Origin: Syngnathus acus
Lineage: Eukaryota; Chordata; Actinopteri; Syngnathiformes; Syngnathidae
DNA: 64,000 nucleotides
Direction of reading: 5' to 3'
Assembly (NCBI RefSeq): GCF_901709675.1
Contig: NC_051095.1
Location: forward strand, 8,833,956 to 8,897,955
Made by a program: the position numbers and the translations under genes. The notes under the pieces are model-generated. The model was not told where the DNA came from. It saw only the letters and a list, made by a program, of their open reading frames with translations, and did not search any database. This document shows positions 11,026 through 24,526 of the stretch, in pieces. Position 1 is the stretch's first letter, and each line of letters opens with the position of its first letter.

Positions 11026-11222
11026 AAAAGTCAAAGTCTGCTTTATTGTCAATTTCTTCACATGCCAAGACACACAAAGAAATCGAAATTACGTTCCCAC
11101 TATCCCACGGTGACAAGACATAGTACACAATATACATACAAGTAAACACCACAAAAAAAAATAAAAACAAGAAGGCACAAACAATGAATAAATAAGAGTG
11201 ATGAATAAATAATAAAAATGCA
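11026..11222. mobile_element. Dispersed fish retroelement tail, 'CTGCTTTATTGTCAATTTCT' type
   Basis: The block opens AAAAGTCAAAGTCTGCTTTA and TTGTCAATTTCTTCACATG, then ACACAAAGAAATCGAAATTA. It runs into an A-rich region ending in (AATA)n-like sequence. I recognise this as a repeat common in teleost genomes, probably the end of a LINE or SINE, but cannot name the family. Orientation and exact ends are uncertain. Confidence 0.5.
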
Positions 11223-12435
11223 GTAATGACCACGTTTTGCTTCAATGTTTTAAAGTTTTAAAGTCTTTGTATGTAAGCTATAATATTCTCTTGTATTGTG
11301 TGGTCAAGTTACTCGATCAGTACTCGATCAGTACTCGATTACCCATCCAACTTGATTTAGATTGATATGTCCCGTCTTCATTCAACGCTGGACCGTCAGT
11401 CATTGCTTGTCCTGAATATGCCCGTTTCGGTTCTTTTTGCTCAACTTTCTGTTCTGTAACAAGGAACTGAATGTCAAAAATCATAACATCCACACATTCT
11501 GGTTCAATTAGAGTTGGTATGTTCAGTCCTCCCCATCATGCTGTTCACATTTCAAGATCATAAGACTATAAGACAGCACTAAACAATTGATCAACAGGAA
11601 CTCATTATTGTGAAGCAACAAACCGGATGGTTTCATATCATCTTAAATTGTCACAGAATGTCGTTGGCACCTAAAGATAAATAGAGACTGCTAAAGTCAC
11701 CGAAAGACATATAGAAGTGGATACCCTTGGATATTTGTATCAATCAAACGTGTTGTGAATTTTGCCGTGTTGTGAATTTTGAGCTTTTTGTTAGAAAACA
11801 GCAAGTCCTGAGGTTTGACACGTGCATTCTAAAGTTCAGAGGTCAATTTAAATCCCCCGGTAAAGGTTAGCGTGCATCTTAGGTGATTGCTTTTGTCGTG
11901 CCGCAATACAACAAATGCTGGCTATTGAACTTGAACCAAAACCCATCAAATGCAATGATACTTTCATTATTGATCACTAGGGACTGGTGTTTGTTTACTC
12001 TATACAAAAAAATGTTCAGCTTTTTTTTATTTTTTGTGGATCTTTCTGGTATGTCACCGCAAATTGTGATCCGAGTTGGTACAACTGTGTCTTTGTCAAC
12101 ACGATCCAAATGTCAAACGCCAAAGACAGAAAGGAGGACGACTGATGGGACCCGTCTTGCTTGAATTATAAAGTAACGACATGCGTGACAGGAATTAATG
12201 GGGCTTCAAAGAAGACAAGCGGTTTAGAAACAATGGCGGTCTCATGCCAGTGTCATCCACATGAAAACATGAGTTAGAGGGTACAACGGCAGAGAACTTC
12301 TCCAGCAGGGCAAATAATGCAAATCTCTGGAAGTTCACTAAAGCGGGATGCACACATACCAGCAAGCTGGACAAATTTGAATATTGCGTGATTATCATAT
12401 ACATCTAAAAACTAATTTACTGGTTCTTTTATCAC
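11223..12435. other. No gene recognised; short 11-bp tandem at 11310-11339
   Basis: Unique sequence. The only local structure is TACTCGATCAG repeated about 2.7 times. No frame has protein-like features. Confidence 0.5.
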
Positions 12436-12502
12436 AAACAAATTATTTAGGTTTCATTACCTGACATGTTTCGGCTATCACTTCCGCCTTCATCAGATGC
12501 CT
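12436..12502. mobile_element. Possible retroelement scrap, 'GACATGTTTCGGC..CATCAG' motif
   Basis: ACCTGACATGTTTCGGCTAT followed by CTTCCGCCTTCATCAGATG resembles a motif repeated in fish transposable elements (a 'GATGAAGGC...CCGAAACATGTC' end when reversed). Only about 65 bp is left, and the family is not assigned. Confidence 0.3.
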
Positions 12503-14939
12503 ACTCTGATCTTTGATTTAGTTTATGGATATTGGTCATAAAAGGATTTAATATTCATTAAAGTCGGTTTGCCACAAACTTCTCTAATAATAAGCTTGAA
12601 AACACAGACAACCACAGAAAGACATTTAAATAGATATTGAAAAAGAAAAATGACCGTACTCATCAGAATGGATGTGGACTATATTTTCCGCACTTGTATC
12701 TTACCTATATATTACTATATTGATCAGAAATGAAATGAAATGTTTTTAGAGTAAAATTTAATTTTATGTTGTCTGTATCTTCCCATGCACTCTAACAAAA
12801 TGCGACATCCCTGAGTTTCCGTGTCTCCAGACTCTGGAGCTGTGAAAGTGATTAGATTTTTTTTTTTTTTAAGTGAGAGGGTATTTCCTGCTGCTGACAC
12901 GCTTGAATAGATGATGTGCTGAGTTGCGGTGCCCCTCTGTTTTTACAGTGGCTCCTCTCGCAGTACAGTAATCCGGAGTCCCTGATTTATAACGTCTTCT
13001 TGGAATCCGGCCCACATCCCTCGGATTATGTCTCCGAAACCAGATTAATTCAGGACTAGCTGGGAAGATGGTTGGAGGAATGAGCAAATAATTATGGTTG
13101 TAGAGGTGTGCAAGAGGTTGCGTTGAAGCTAACCCCAGCACAAATTAACACAAGGCCATTTTAACACAGCCTGTTGAGGTCGGAAAAAATTTGGTTTTCC
13201 ACTAGTTTCCGAGGAAGGAAGAATCCGAGCTGTTAGAGCTGGTGTGAATTCAAACACCATGCACTCACGTTTCCCACTCTCTTTGGTTGAAAGCGGTGGC
13301 CATTGCTGAATATTTTATGTCTCACCAGATGATGACTTTGGTTTGTATAGCGAAATGCTATATTGTTGTGATGTTTACAATAATCCCGAGAGGACCACAC
13401 CCTGCTGCAAATAGAGCTTCGCCCCTACTAAAAATATTTGTAATTACCTCCATTCATTGTTTCGACTGACAAAATGTATATCGTAGACTCTTATCCCAAA
13501 GTACGTTCATGTCAGCCACAATATTAGCCTGAAAAATAATGATCACGCTGAAAAATAAATTGAGGAATGTTTATTTGGAATTGCAGTAATCAAATTTTTA
13601 GTAGGATCCTAAATACGCCGAAAATGTCAGTTTGGGTGTAATAGTTCTGTAAAATATATTTGTTGTTGTTTGTAAAGAGGAAGAATGTTTAATTATGTTT
13701 AAAGTAGAAAAAACAGGAAAATCCCCAACTGATAAAAAGTTCATAAATGTCGAAGAATGGTGGGAAAATTCCAGAAATAGCACACGAAAAATGGTGAGTT
13801 TGAGAATAATACGCAGTGTCCTTATGGTTTTGATGCAGAAAATTTGTGTGCAAAAAGCTTCTCATTCACTTTTTTGGTTGCCTTCAGTCGCTGCAAGTTT
13901 TTTTTTTTGTCTCCGGAAGCTTCTTAGATTCACTTAAGGCTGCTTTATTGTGTTCTTGGGTCTACCTGCCCCCACAATTCCCACCGATGTGCTAAAAAAC
14001 AAGAACATCAATCAGTCCTCACGTCATATCAATAGTAGCAGGTTGGAGTTTACATCCAAACGTGTTCTTTCCCACAATGAACTCGAGACTACTGCATATC
14101 TTCGACTGCTTGACTGCTTAAACCACACGGCGGTATGTGTCAGTAATTAATTTAAATTACACTGCTGAGATGTCACTTCCAATGAAAACGCATTGAAAAT
14201 CACAAACAGATTAAGTCCAATCATTACTTTAATAGTCGTTTTTCCAGTCCTGCGGTAGTTCGTCCCCGTGGGTGCATCTTCATCGAGGTCAACTTGCAAG
14301 CCAGCGTCTCGGCTTGCCATCAGATGTCAGTTTTAGATCTTTGTGAAGAGCTGGCGGTTTTTCTCAGCGTAAACTGATCCGAAGGGGTGTCGGGCGACGG
14401 CTGCTCGGTATGATGCCAGTGAATGTTCGTTCTTTTCTTTCTTTCTTTCTTTTTATTGGAGGTATTACTGTGAAAGCCACAGACAAGAGGGCTGCTCTTT
14501 TCCCATCTATTATATCGAGCAAATTTGAAGCAAATTCCAATTAAGATGATCATAGTTAATGGAAACTAATGAAATTGTAAAACGATATTTGAAAATTGTT
14601 TTAAAAAAAAAATTAAACCTTTTTGAAACGACAACTTTATAAAACTAACCATAATTATCGGGAAAATGTTATCATCTTCGTCAATGCCCAATCCAAACAA
14701 AGATGACTGGATTATTTAAGTCATAGTTTACCCACCTTCTCTTTGTATTTCCATCACCATATTCCTTTTAGTGTGGTAGGATTAGACATAAATAAATGTT
14801 TCATAAGAACTGAAAATATAGTTTATATTTTGTGCTAAATTGAATCAAAGCTGATCACTGGTGGAACAGTGATCCATTGGCTACATTTCAGTTCAGGCAG
14901 TGTGGTTTCAGTCCACCCTCAGTGACGATGTAAATCGAA
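12503..14939. other. No gene or repeat recognised
   Basis: Unique, moderately AT-rich DNA with short chance frames. A small (CTTT)n run lies near 14440. No RNA gene or exon could be supported. Confidence 0.5.
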
Positions 14940-15043
14940 GTGTGAATGATTGTCTGTCTATATGTGGCTGACCGGAATCTGGTCCAAAGTGTAGTCTGCC
15001 TTTAACCCAAAGTCAGTTGTGACAGGCTCTGGATGGATAAATG
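14940..15043 (+). mobile_element. Diverged SINE tail, plus orientation
   Basis: GTGTGAATGATTGTCTGTCT and ATATGTGGCTGACC, then AACCCAAAGTCAGTTGTGAC and AGGCTCTGGATGGAT, follow the order of motifs in the SINE tail at 4441. Divergence is much higher, so this is an old copy. Confidence 0.5.
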
Positions 15044-17251
15044 AATGTCAGAAAAGGCACTTTATCAAAGCACCACATTTTCTTCTCACGCAAAGACAAG
15101 ATTCTTAAAGTTAAAAGAGCATTATTGAATTAAAACCAAAATTATGACAACATAGCATGCCTGTATGCGTTTTATAAGGTCCTTGAATAGGCCGATTAAT
15201 AATATTTGTCCTTGTAACGAGGTGAATGGAACTGGATGGTAGACGGGGCCAGTGGGGAGTTAATAGTGTGGTTTTAAAGGTCTCAGCAGGTTTTTAAGGA
15301 AATCCGTAATTGTCGTTAATAATCCGGTTGGTGGTGGCTCCGCCGCCGCTGATGGAAATGCTGGAATGCGCTGACCCGACTGAGCCAATCGAGCACTTGA
15401 TGAATGAGTTGTGCAAAAGTGTGGTGGTGGTGGTGGGAGGTCTCTTGACAAACCTTGCCAGGCTAAAGAAGATGAACCCCTTGGATAGTCTTCACAAAAT
15501 CAAACCAACGCCTTCCTCGGAATCGACCGCGGAATGTGCGAGTTTGCGCTCGATATCGTATTTTGTCAAACAGCCGCATTCGTACGTGAAAGCAACAGAC
15601 AATCGATTGAAAACAAGCGAGAATCTGGTTTGGTTTGAGCTTGCATTTGATGAAAAGTTTTGGTCGTTAAAATCACACAGCAAAGTCCTGCTAATCAAAA
15701 CTGACCAAGCGTGGGAGGCTGTGTAGAAGTTGGCGAATAATTGCATATATCAATGTCAGTGCCAACATCAAGCTAGAGCTTTGGAGGACGCTTACCAGCA
15801 CCGTGTTGCTGCCCTGGAGTTTGTTAAGTTGCCACCGTGCCAATCATGAATCTCCAAAACAGACACTTAGCATCCAACTGGGCCCATGTGGTGTTCATTC
15901 CCAATCACGTGGGATTCCCTCTGGCCCTGCGGTAAACTGAAACCATACCTCTCTGCCTCATCAGTCAAGTGCCTCGTTGTGACCCAGACATGCTATACTT
16001 TTGCTGAGACTTCCAAAAGCCACGCTTTGGCAAAGGTGGTAAAAACTGTGACGTGTGTAGAAGTATGGATACTTCCTTTACAAACTAAATATTATCCCTG
16101 TTATTAGTTCAGTTATTTGGTCTGTAAAACAAAAAACACAACATATCACATTTAATAGTAAGCTAGCATTAGTTTGACTTTTATCAATTTGTGTTCTCTG
16201 AAGTGAATAATACAAAATGCTAAATTATTAAATTTTATGTTTTATGTTTATATTTTTCGAGCTAAAAGTTTTGTGTCTTCTATATCAAAATCCAGTCATC
16301 ATAAATTACACTGGACATTTTTTAAAAATATTTTTTTCCATCAGGGATGCAAAAAAAAACTAGATTTGTTTTGCGCTGATTCTGAATCTGCTCTTGATTA
16401 ATCGAAGTCTGCTAGGTTGATGCTAAAATACAATTATAAACCCCATTGAAAGGCTAAAGAATAGCATCAACGTTGTGGTGTTTAACAACAGATATTGAAA
16501 CATAAATGGCGCAGCAACACGTTTAGAAAGACAATGATACTCACAGGTATATTTATATGTGAAAAAAAAAGACAAATACGGCAGCTTATTAAAAAACTAA
16601 GCATCTTCTTATGTTAAATACAGTTTAATAACATATAAACCACACCTCTGGAGTCCACTAAACTACATACCTGAAAAGTCAACTCAAGTATGCCTCAAAA
16701 ATATTTTCACCCTGTTACTCCCCATGACTGTGGCTCAGTGAGAAGTGAAGTGTAAAGGGGGTAACGTCCACCCGGCTGACATCTCCAGTTGCAATGGGGA
16801 TGGATCACCCACACCAACGTGACTACTAATGATGATGTGAGCGCAGAGGGCAGCACGGTGGCATCCATCACATCAAATGTTTTCTGAACTTAATGGATTA
16901 TCTGCCACACCACTCTAATCATGTGCACATGTGGAGCTGCCGGTCCAGACGGGGGGGGGGCAACCAACCATAGCGACAGCGGCTACTGTGACCAAGCACA
17001 TTACAAGACACTTGGGGAAACCCTTTCGGGTTCGTAGCTGCAAAACATGTCAGAGGTGGCTAAAAGTCAGCAAGAGCAGTCGAAGAGCCCATCTTCTAAA
17101 AGAGCAACTTCATTCGTCTGCTGAGGCACGCGGCCTTACAAAATTAGGCAACAGGTGGCAGTCACTACAACTTGAGGGTCACTCCTGCCAATACATCTCT
17201 CACTTGCCACCTGAAACTAAGATTAAACACAAAACACATGACAATAACAAC
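15044..17251. other. No gene recognised
   Basis: Unique DNA. A (GTG)n run at about 15418-15437 lies in a 138-codon plus-strand frame (15310-15726) that has no recognisable domain. AT-rich sequence covers 16100-16700. A weak CTCF-like word occurs at about 17148-17163, next to the following element. Confidence 0.5.
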
Positions 17252-17664
17252 TACTGTATTTTCCAGACTAGGCGCACTGGACTATAAAGCGCACCTTCAA
17301 TGAATGGCCCATTTTAAAACTTTGTCCTTGTATAAGGCGCACCGGACTATAAGGCGCACCATTAATGCATCATGTCAGATTTTTAATCCAAATCAAATCA
17401 TTCTCCATTTTATCTTTTTTATTTCAACTTCAGACACAACAAATTACTTTATAATCACAAAATAATGATCAATAGTCTTTTTGATTCATGATTCATAGTC
17501 TTCAGCGGGCCACTTATGATTGATTTCATGACACAATGCTTCGGGCCAGTTTAAATTTAGGAATTTGGTCCATATATAAGGCGCACCGGACTATAAGCCG
17601 CACTGTCGGCTTTTGAGAAAATTTTAGGTTTTTAGGTGCGCCTTATAGTCCGGAAAATACGGTA
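17252..17664. mobile_element. Palindromic non-autonomous DNA element, family A copy 1
   Basis: The left end TACTGTATTTTCCAGACTA and the right end, reversed as TACCGTATTTTCCGGACTAT, form imperfect terminal inverted repeats of about 30 bp. Both continue into AAGGCGCACC. Inside, the module TATAAGGCGCACCGGAC recurs near both ends. There is no coding capacity. A flanking TA on each side could be the target duplication. Teleost and other vertebrate genomes carry many such elements; I do not assign a superfamily. Confidence 0.8.
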
Positions 17665-20600
17665 TTAAAAAAACAGCAATATTGCTCCTATGATATGTCA
17701 ACAATCAAAGTATTTCTGGCCTTCACTTTGGTTTAGTTGCAAATGTAACATGCAGAAAGAAATTATTTCACAAAAAACTTGCACTGAGGGTTCCTGTTCG
17801 CGACTAGCGAGTGTGTTCAAAAATAATCTCCGAGCGCACTCTGCTTCTCTCTGACCATTTGGAAATTCTGAACATTGTTCAAATACGCCATTCAGTATTT
17901 TTGAGTGCCCCAAATAGGAGTGCTGAAGTCCAATGCGTTAGGAAGTAAATGATAAACCGTTCAAGCACGAGCTGTTGACTGCTTTACTATAACTTAGCCT
18001 GTATTCAGAAATCATTGGGAGGGGAGCACATTCTGTCGGACTGTGTTGATGGCGGCAAACAAGCTTCGGTTGGCCGAATCCTGTGTCACATTGACATTAG
18101 TTGCCTTGCTTCTTCTTCCATTTCTTCTACTTTAGTTTGGCGTTTGGCCAGAACTAGGACCACTATAGGAATCAAAACAAAGTTGGGGAAACAAAGAACA
18201 AAACTGTAGAGATAATATATTTTTGGGTGCCTCGCAAAGAAACAGGAGTGTGCCGTGCCGGTCTTTCTTGGCTCGTTATGTTTGTTGAGTTGGATGACAC
18301 TACTGCAGGTTTACCTTCCGAAGAAATGCGGAGTTGTAGGAAACAGCTGGCCTATTGGACAGTGGCTGCTTTCTCTTGTGATGTTGGAAAAGCTCGCACC
18401 GTCGGCTATGACAACATGGAGAAAAAAAACAAGCTCCTCTCTTTCTCTCTCCAGCCTTGAGACTGGTTGCCCGTCTGAAGAAACAACAAAGCAGAGGTCC
18501 CATATAAACAGATGGAAATTTGTACCAATGGGTATGGGGAAGTGTTTGACAGCCATTAAAGAACTCGAATCTTCTCCAAGGCCAAACAGTTTTAGTTAAG
18601 ATCCATAGCAAATTGTTCACCTTCACAGATCACCACCTCATGGCTAAATTTTAGTGTCCTCATCAAAATCGTTGAGTCATCTTGAAAACAATCTACACGT
18701 CTATTTAATACAATGAATAAGGAGTTTAATTGGCAATTAACTATTTTATGGTGATTATTGACTGAGAGAAATTGAAGTGAGTATTTCCCTTAGATGCTAA
18801 ATCACTAAGGTCTCCTTTTTGTAGCTATCAGAGTAGTTTTGTGCTCTTTCTGTAAGTGTCACAAGATTCTGCCAATACGTTATGATGGATCTTGGCTGTT
18901 TTAAGATTTTTGTACGGTTTGTTGGGGTGGGATCACCCGGCTAACAAAAAACAAGTGTGATTATCCAAACCAACAGTGAAATGCAATTTTGTGACAGTTT
19001 CATAAAGCACAAAAAGAGTTAAAAAAATAGAGGTTTACAGTCAAAATTGGATTCTACTTATTTGATAGCGTTTGCCTGCTTCATGACTCTAACCTTTTAC
19101 AAGGTATTGTCATTCTTGTAATTTACAGTGTAAGGTAAAGGCAAATTGAACCCTTATAATTGTCAGAATCTTCATGTGTGGCCGAGGGATAATTAACTCA
19201 GGAGTGTGTTTAAATTGTAGCTTAACAACAAGAATTCGCACCCGTCAGACTTTCGAATGAACTTGAAAACAGATTGCGGTTTGTACAGTAAAGCATGTTC
19301 AATCAGAAGCAGATGTATTTATAATCACCCGTATGGAAGCCGATCCAGACTGAATAGTTCCTCTTTTTACTACACAGTCGACAAAACAATCGCACTACAG
19401 ATCATGACGATGAGGAATCTACCGTTACTGTTCGTTCCACAACAAGCAAACATGCTTGACATGTGGATTCAGTTAGGCAGCAGTTGCTTATTTTGGCATT
19501 CCATCAGTACCCCAGACCAGCTGTCGAGTGGAGCCCATCCGCTAATTTCGTTTTGTTTTGGTCCGCCTGGACTTCCGAGAAACATCTCCACTGTCTTCAC
19601 CCGCTAGTGACCAACTATGGGGTACTGGCAGAGGGTTCACAGTTGGTCTTTAGGAAAACTGAAAGCAGCTGCTTGATGCACAGGACAATTGATGAAAGTT
19701 AGTGGTGGGAACTCAAAGAATGAGTACAAAAACACTAAAACGCAGCACCATGTATGGCTCACCAAAAAAATCCAATTTGCGGTTTGTTATTTGTTAAAAT
19801 GGTGGACTGGTTGGTCGTCAGTGTATTGTGGGAGGATTAATTGCCATAAAGCAAGCCATCGAGGGGAAAGGGACACTCGTCATTTAGTCTTACTGTAATA
19901 CCCTTGTGTGGTGAAACGTTTGAACAGTCACCAAGACAATTTTCAGACATTTATTGTATTGCTTGAGAACAGTTAAACATAAACACTTTGAGCACAACTA
20001 TGCGGGAGCTGCAACAATACTCAAAGGCAGTATTCTTTCTGCTCTGTGGGAACAACGACTTGGAGCTTTCACAGTCTCTTCTTCCTGCTGTAAATTACCC
20101 GGCACCTTTTACCTCATACTGCTCGGCATAATGTGCCGTAACGTGGTACTCCTATGAAAAAAAAAAAAAAGGTGTAACAAACATGATTGCATACAAATTG
20201 GCGCTATAGCAATGATTATTTCCGAGATATATATATAGAGCGGAACGTTGTATCTGGGAGGGAGAAAACGATAGGAAACCCAAAAAAATTAGTATATGAG
20301 CTCTCTGTAATTATGAATTTTCATGTCTGGAACATACTTCATTTCCCGCAATGAACGGGGTATCTTGAAGCGGAGGGGTTCAGGTTCCAGTTATTTTAGC
20401 CTGAAGTCTATCTGACAGCAGGGTATCAACCCCCCCACGATCGCCTCGCTAACATCTTTGCATCCTGTCCCTACAAATGATTTCCAGGCAGCGTTTTCCT
20501 GCCCGTCGCTGGATTTACGACAAGATTACGGGGCTCTCCTTTGACCCCGGGCCCTGCGTTAGGCAAGAGTCAACTCCCCTCCCTACATCCTTCCCGACTT

Positions 20601-23390
20601 CTCCATCCAGCATCCATCCAGTGACTAGCGTCAAGAACAATGGCTTATTCTCCTGCGCCAGTTCTCCATTACGAGGCTTGTGGCTTGGCAGTGCAGCCGC
20701 CCGCCTCAGATTTCAACCACATGTACTGCGCTCAAATAAAAAAGGCTACGTGCTGGCAGTTTGGCCACATAGCTGAGCGCAAAGAAGCAGCTTTAACAGA
20801 GAGGCAAAAGACAAGATGGAGCAAACAGTCAAATGGTAAGCAAGGAAGTCACCAGGAGTAAACCTGACCGGGTTAAGACACGGACAAATTGACTCTCCTG
20901 GGAGCTGTTTTTGAAAGGCAGTGAGGGGATGACCTTCACCCTCTCCTCCTCATGGAGCCTGCTGTTCTTGTTCTTTTAAAAGAAAATCCAAGGGACAGTA
21001 GCATTTCATTGCAGTCTAAACCCATATTTCATCAGAATTATGCCTATATGATCCGCTTATTTCAAAGGAGGCGATATGAACATAAAGGCTGCCGTGATTT
21101 CTGAGCTGTCTTCCAATGAACCTCCATCCCGTCTACTGAATGGCTCTAAGGCCAAATAAAACGTGGCTGTCAAAGGAAATCACACTCTTAATGTGACAAC
21201 TTTAACCTGAATGAATGTACGGCGCAGACAATATAGGCAGAAAACATGATATACTAAAAGCGCATGCTTTCAATGAGCCCTTATCTTCGAGAAGGTTGTC
21301 TTGACTGATACTTTGATGTGGTTTTTAGACAGTTAACATGATCTATGCTCTATAATGTCTGCTTCGTGTAGGTTATAACACATACCTGGAAGACAGATGG
21401 GCAGTTTTTCTATGGGAAAGGAATCTTTAATCAAAGTGGAGACAAAAACTGCCATGAAGCAGAAGGAATCTGTGAGCCAAGACTTAAAACCCTTTTGTGC
21501 ATCTCGTTTGAGGCATATGACAATCGCAGACTGTGTGTGGGTTCTGTTTGAATTTTTTTTCCCCATTGACAACATTTTCTTTGCAAAAAAAACTTCTGGG
21601 CAGTTGTTATTGGGTTACCAGGTGAAATACTTATTGTATGATTGATGTCTGTAGGGTTTAGAACGTGTAAAGTGTTGGGGAGAAACCATATATTTGATTT
21701 GTGTCACGCTAGGAAATGTGGAAAATTATTGGACCGTCTTTTGAATCTCTTGGGTTTCTGCCCCTGTCAAAGGGTGAGAACTTGCTCTCTTTTTCATCCA
21801 TAAAAAAACTCCAGCTGATGCCAAACTCCAACATTAGATTGTGTCCTAAAAGAAACTGCCTAAATTTAACAGAATCAATTCCTGATTCTCATTAGGGCTC
21901 ATTCAGACATCACATTTGCAGATTCAGGTTCAATTTATGTTAAGGGTTCTTGAAACTATTTTGTTTGCCCGGTTGTCAAAGAAATATCCACCAGTTTCAT
22001 GTTGCTCAGTGAAACTTGTCTCTCACAGAGGTGCGACTCAAGTACATTTTGAAAGGACACCTTTTGATTCCTATAATTGGGATGTCTGCACTTAAAAACC
22101 TGGTACATTTTGGAGCTGCTTGATTGGCATCGAACGTTGTCGGAATAATAATAGATAAAAAAACAACGGTTCCAACTTTTAACGATTGGTAGCAGGGTAA
22201 GATGAGTCAAGTCTGAGTAATATACTGGCTAAAGGCGATATAAATGATGGAAACGGCAATAGCTGAAACTCTATTCCCCATTCTTGAATCCATTTGTACA
22301 TCATCAGACAACCTGAAGGTAGCAGAAAACCATTCGAAGTTACTCTAACAAAAGCAACTTGACACCCCAACAGATGGTCCAGCATCTCGAGGTTATGCTG
22401 GTTCCAATTTGTGAGCATTTACTCCCACTTCTCTCCTCTACATTGCTGCTTAATCTTATTTTCTCATTCAAACTACCCTCCCCAACAAAAAGACGTTTTC
22501 TTGTTGCCCAGTTAGATGTAACCATCTTAGATTGGGGTTGAAGGTCAAGTACAACACTGAGGAAGATGGGAGCGATGCAAGGGAGGGGTTCACTCCGCGA
22601 ATATTTAATGAGGTGGGAGTGAATAAAGACGTGCATTCAGTTAGTGTCCTTTTTCGGAACCATTTCCTGTAAATGGTTAGCATGTGTGGCTAAAATAATA
22701 AAGTAAAGTCCAAGTAGCCCTTTTGTGACCTCTGACATTGAGCATGTGGGCCAGTGAACATTGCTCCATTCATGGACCAGACACTTGCTGTGAATTTTGC
22801 CATTCTCGTTGGATCCCTTGTCGGAGAAACCCGTTCAATCCTCAGTCTGAGGAGACGAAGAATTAACTTTAACTTGCTTTGGCTTTTTGCAACACTGTAA
22901 TGAAGTACTTTCTTTCTGTCCTATTCAGCAGTTTTCCATGTATTTAATTACTCAAGACAATCCTCGATTCCTCTCCGTTACAGTTTTACTCCAGGTCTCG
23001 CCCGTAATTTTTCCATGCTAGCCATATAATTTAGGCCTGCCAAATGGGCTAGAGTTTAACATGCTTTGGCAAAGCTCCAAGTCTGACTACCGACTGCTAA
23101 CTCCCGACTGACGTTGACCACACCTGCATGGCTGTAACAGCTCGCTGTTATTTAGGATTGTGCACAGCCATGAAATTTATAACCATAATCGGGAATGAAC
23201 AGCGGCCGATGTTATAGCGTTGCGCAATGGAAAATTGCCAGCGTCGGTAAAAAAGACAGTTACTAGTTTGTACAGTTTTTTCCTATTTGTTTGTGCGGTA
23301 GATGTGATTCAAATTTTGTAGAAAGCAAACTATTTTAAACACATGGTTCTAAAATGACCACTTCTGTGTTCTTTTGGGCTTGGGTTCATT
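17665..23390. other. Unique DNA, no gene recognised
   Basis: Open frames are short and none resembles a known protein. A block from about 20930 to 21260 is compact, low in repeats and might be conserved non-coding sequence. A short word at 21992-22015 matches the dispersed unit at 23391. Short TATATATA sequence occurs at 20228-20236. Confidence 0.45.
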
Positions 23391-23475
23391 TGACCTTTTT
23401 TTTGTGGTTCCACTCATGATAGACATGCCCTACCGAAAGTCACAATGCTAAGTGAAAGAGGGTTTTGGGGCTGAA
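23391..23475 (+). repeat. Single copy of the ~147-bp dispersed unit
   Basis: TTTTTTTTGTGGTTCCACTC and ATGATAGACATGCC, then CACAATGCTAAGTGAAA, line up with the middle unit of the tandem array at 39405-39845 (GTGGGTCTGCTCATGATAGA ... CATGTTGCTTGGTGAAAA). This is a diverged dispersed copy of the same repeat. Confidence 0.5.
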
Positions 23476-23866
23476 TTGTTCTAAAGATTCTGTGGTGTGC
23501 TTTGGAGACAATTTTAAAATGTGATTATCATTCATACCGGAACTTGTTTACGTCATTCCTGACACTCTACATATGTGCCGCAGTTTTTGGTTAGCAAAAC
23601 AGTTCAAATGAGCTCAGCAATTTCACTTCGGAAATTCTCCACATTTCAAGGCCATATAATGAAAAATAGCAGGTCTTTGTGACAGTGAAACAAAAGCAAG
23701 CATTTATCTGCAAAAACAAGCAGCTGAAGTTCATGTCTGACTCTTTATTTTCTTAATTTTTTTTCTTCTACAAAGACTTAAACATTGTTGTAATAGGCAG
23801 ATGAGGACATACTGACACATTCAATTAGGAGGCAGGGTGAGAGTTTTGCACTGTGACAATTACAGA
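23476..23866. other. No feature supported
   Basis: Unique sequence with no exon, RNA gene or repeat that I can support. Confidence 0.5.
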
Positions 23867-23894
23867 CCCCCCCCCCCCCCACACACACACACCC
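23867..23894 (+). repeat. C14 homopolymer joined to (CA)n
   Basis: Fourteen C residues run directly into about six CA units. A similar junction recurs at 28511. Confidence 0.9.
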
Positions 23895-24083
23895 TCCGTC
23901 CCTTCCCTCACCTCTGTCCCGACCGTCTTAATAATGTGAATGATGTCTTTTCATTTGCCAGAACCTAATGGACGAAGGTAGCCCAGCTTGACTTCCTGTT
24001 AAAGGCAAAAACTAACAAGAGCTGTATTTACATTTGGCTCTGCAGTTGACTACTTGACCATGTGGCATGCAGGCTTGACTGGT

Positions 24084-24104
24084 GGGGGGGGGGGGGGGGG
24101 GGGG
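24084..24104 (+). repeat. G21 homopolymer
   Basis: An unbroken run of 21 G. A second G-rich stretch follows at about 24140-24151. Both could form G-quadruplexes on the plus strand and are error-prone in sequencing. Confidence 0.9.
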
Positions 24105-24416
24105 TGACCTTGTGCTCTCATGGTTGTCTGTTTGAAAAGGAGAGGGGGGGGCATAGAATAAAAAAAAACAAAAAAAAACAGCTCTCATGCAACCTTTAAG
24201 TACACAAGCAAAAACGCCCGTCTCCCCTGTTGCTTGCTAATTATCTTTGCCTGATCTTTTTTTTTTGTTCTTATTCATTTTTAGGCAAACGGAGTCAACG
24301 GAATATTGAATGGAAATGTTATGCATTCAATGAGTGCTTGAATTGCAAGGTTCCTCTCTGGAAGAGCCTGGTTTGACACCTTCAGGTCCTGCTTGCATAC
24401 TCCCTTTGATAAGTGA

Positions 24417-24482
24417 AAAACCAGGTAAGTGAAAACCTGTCGATGAAAGTGGAAAACCAGGTAAGTGAAAACTTGTCGATGA
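24417..24482 (+). repeat. 36-bp tandem duplication
   Basis: A 30-base word beginning AAAACCAGGTAAGTGAAAAC occurs at 24417-24446 and again at 24453-24482, with one difference, giving a 36-bp period. Each copy carries CAGGTAAGT, a perfect splice-donor consensus. The word is related to the array that follows. Confidence 0.85.
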
Positions 24483-24526
24483 TAGATGGCCATCGATGAC
24501 GACGATGTTGATCGTATGGTTTTGTT

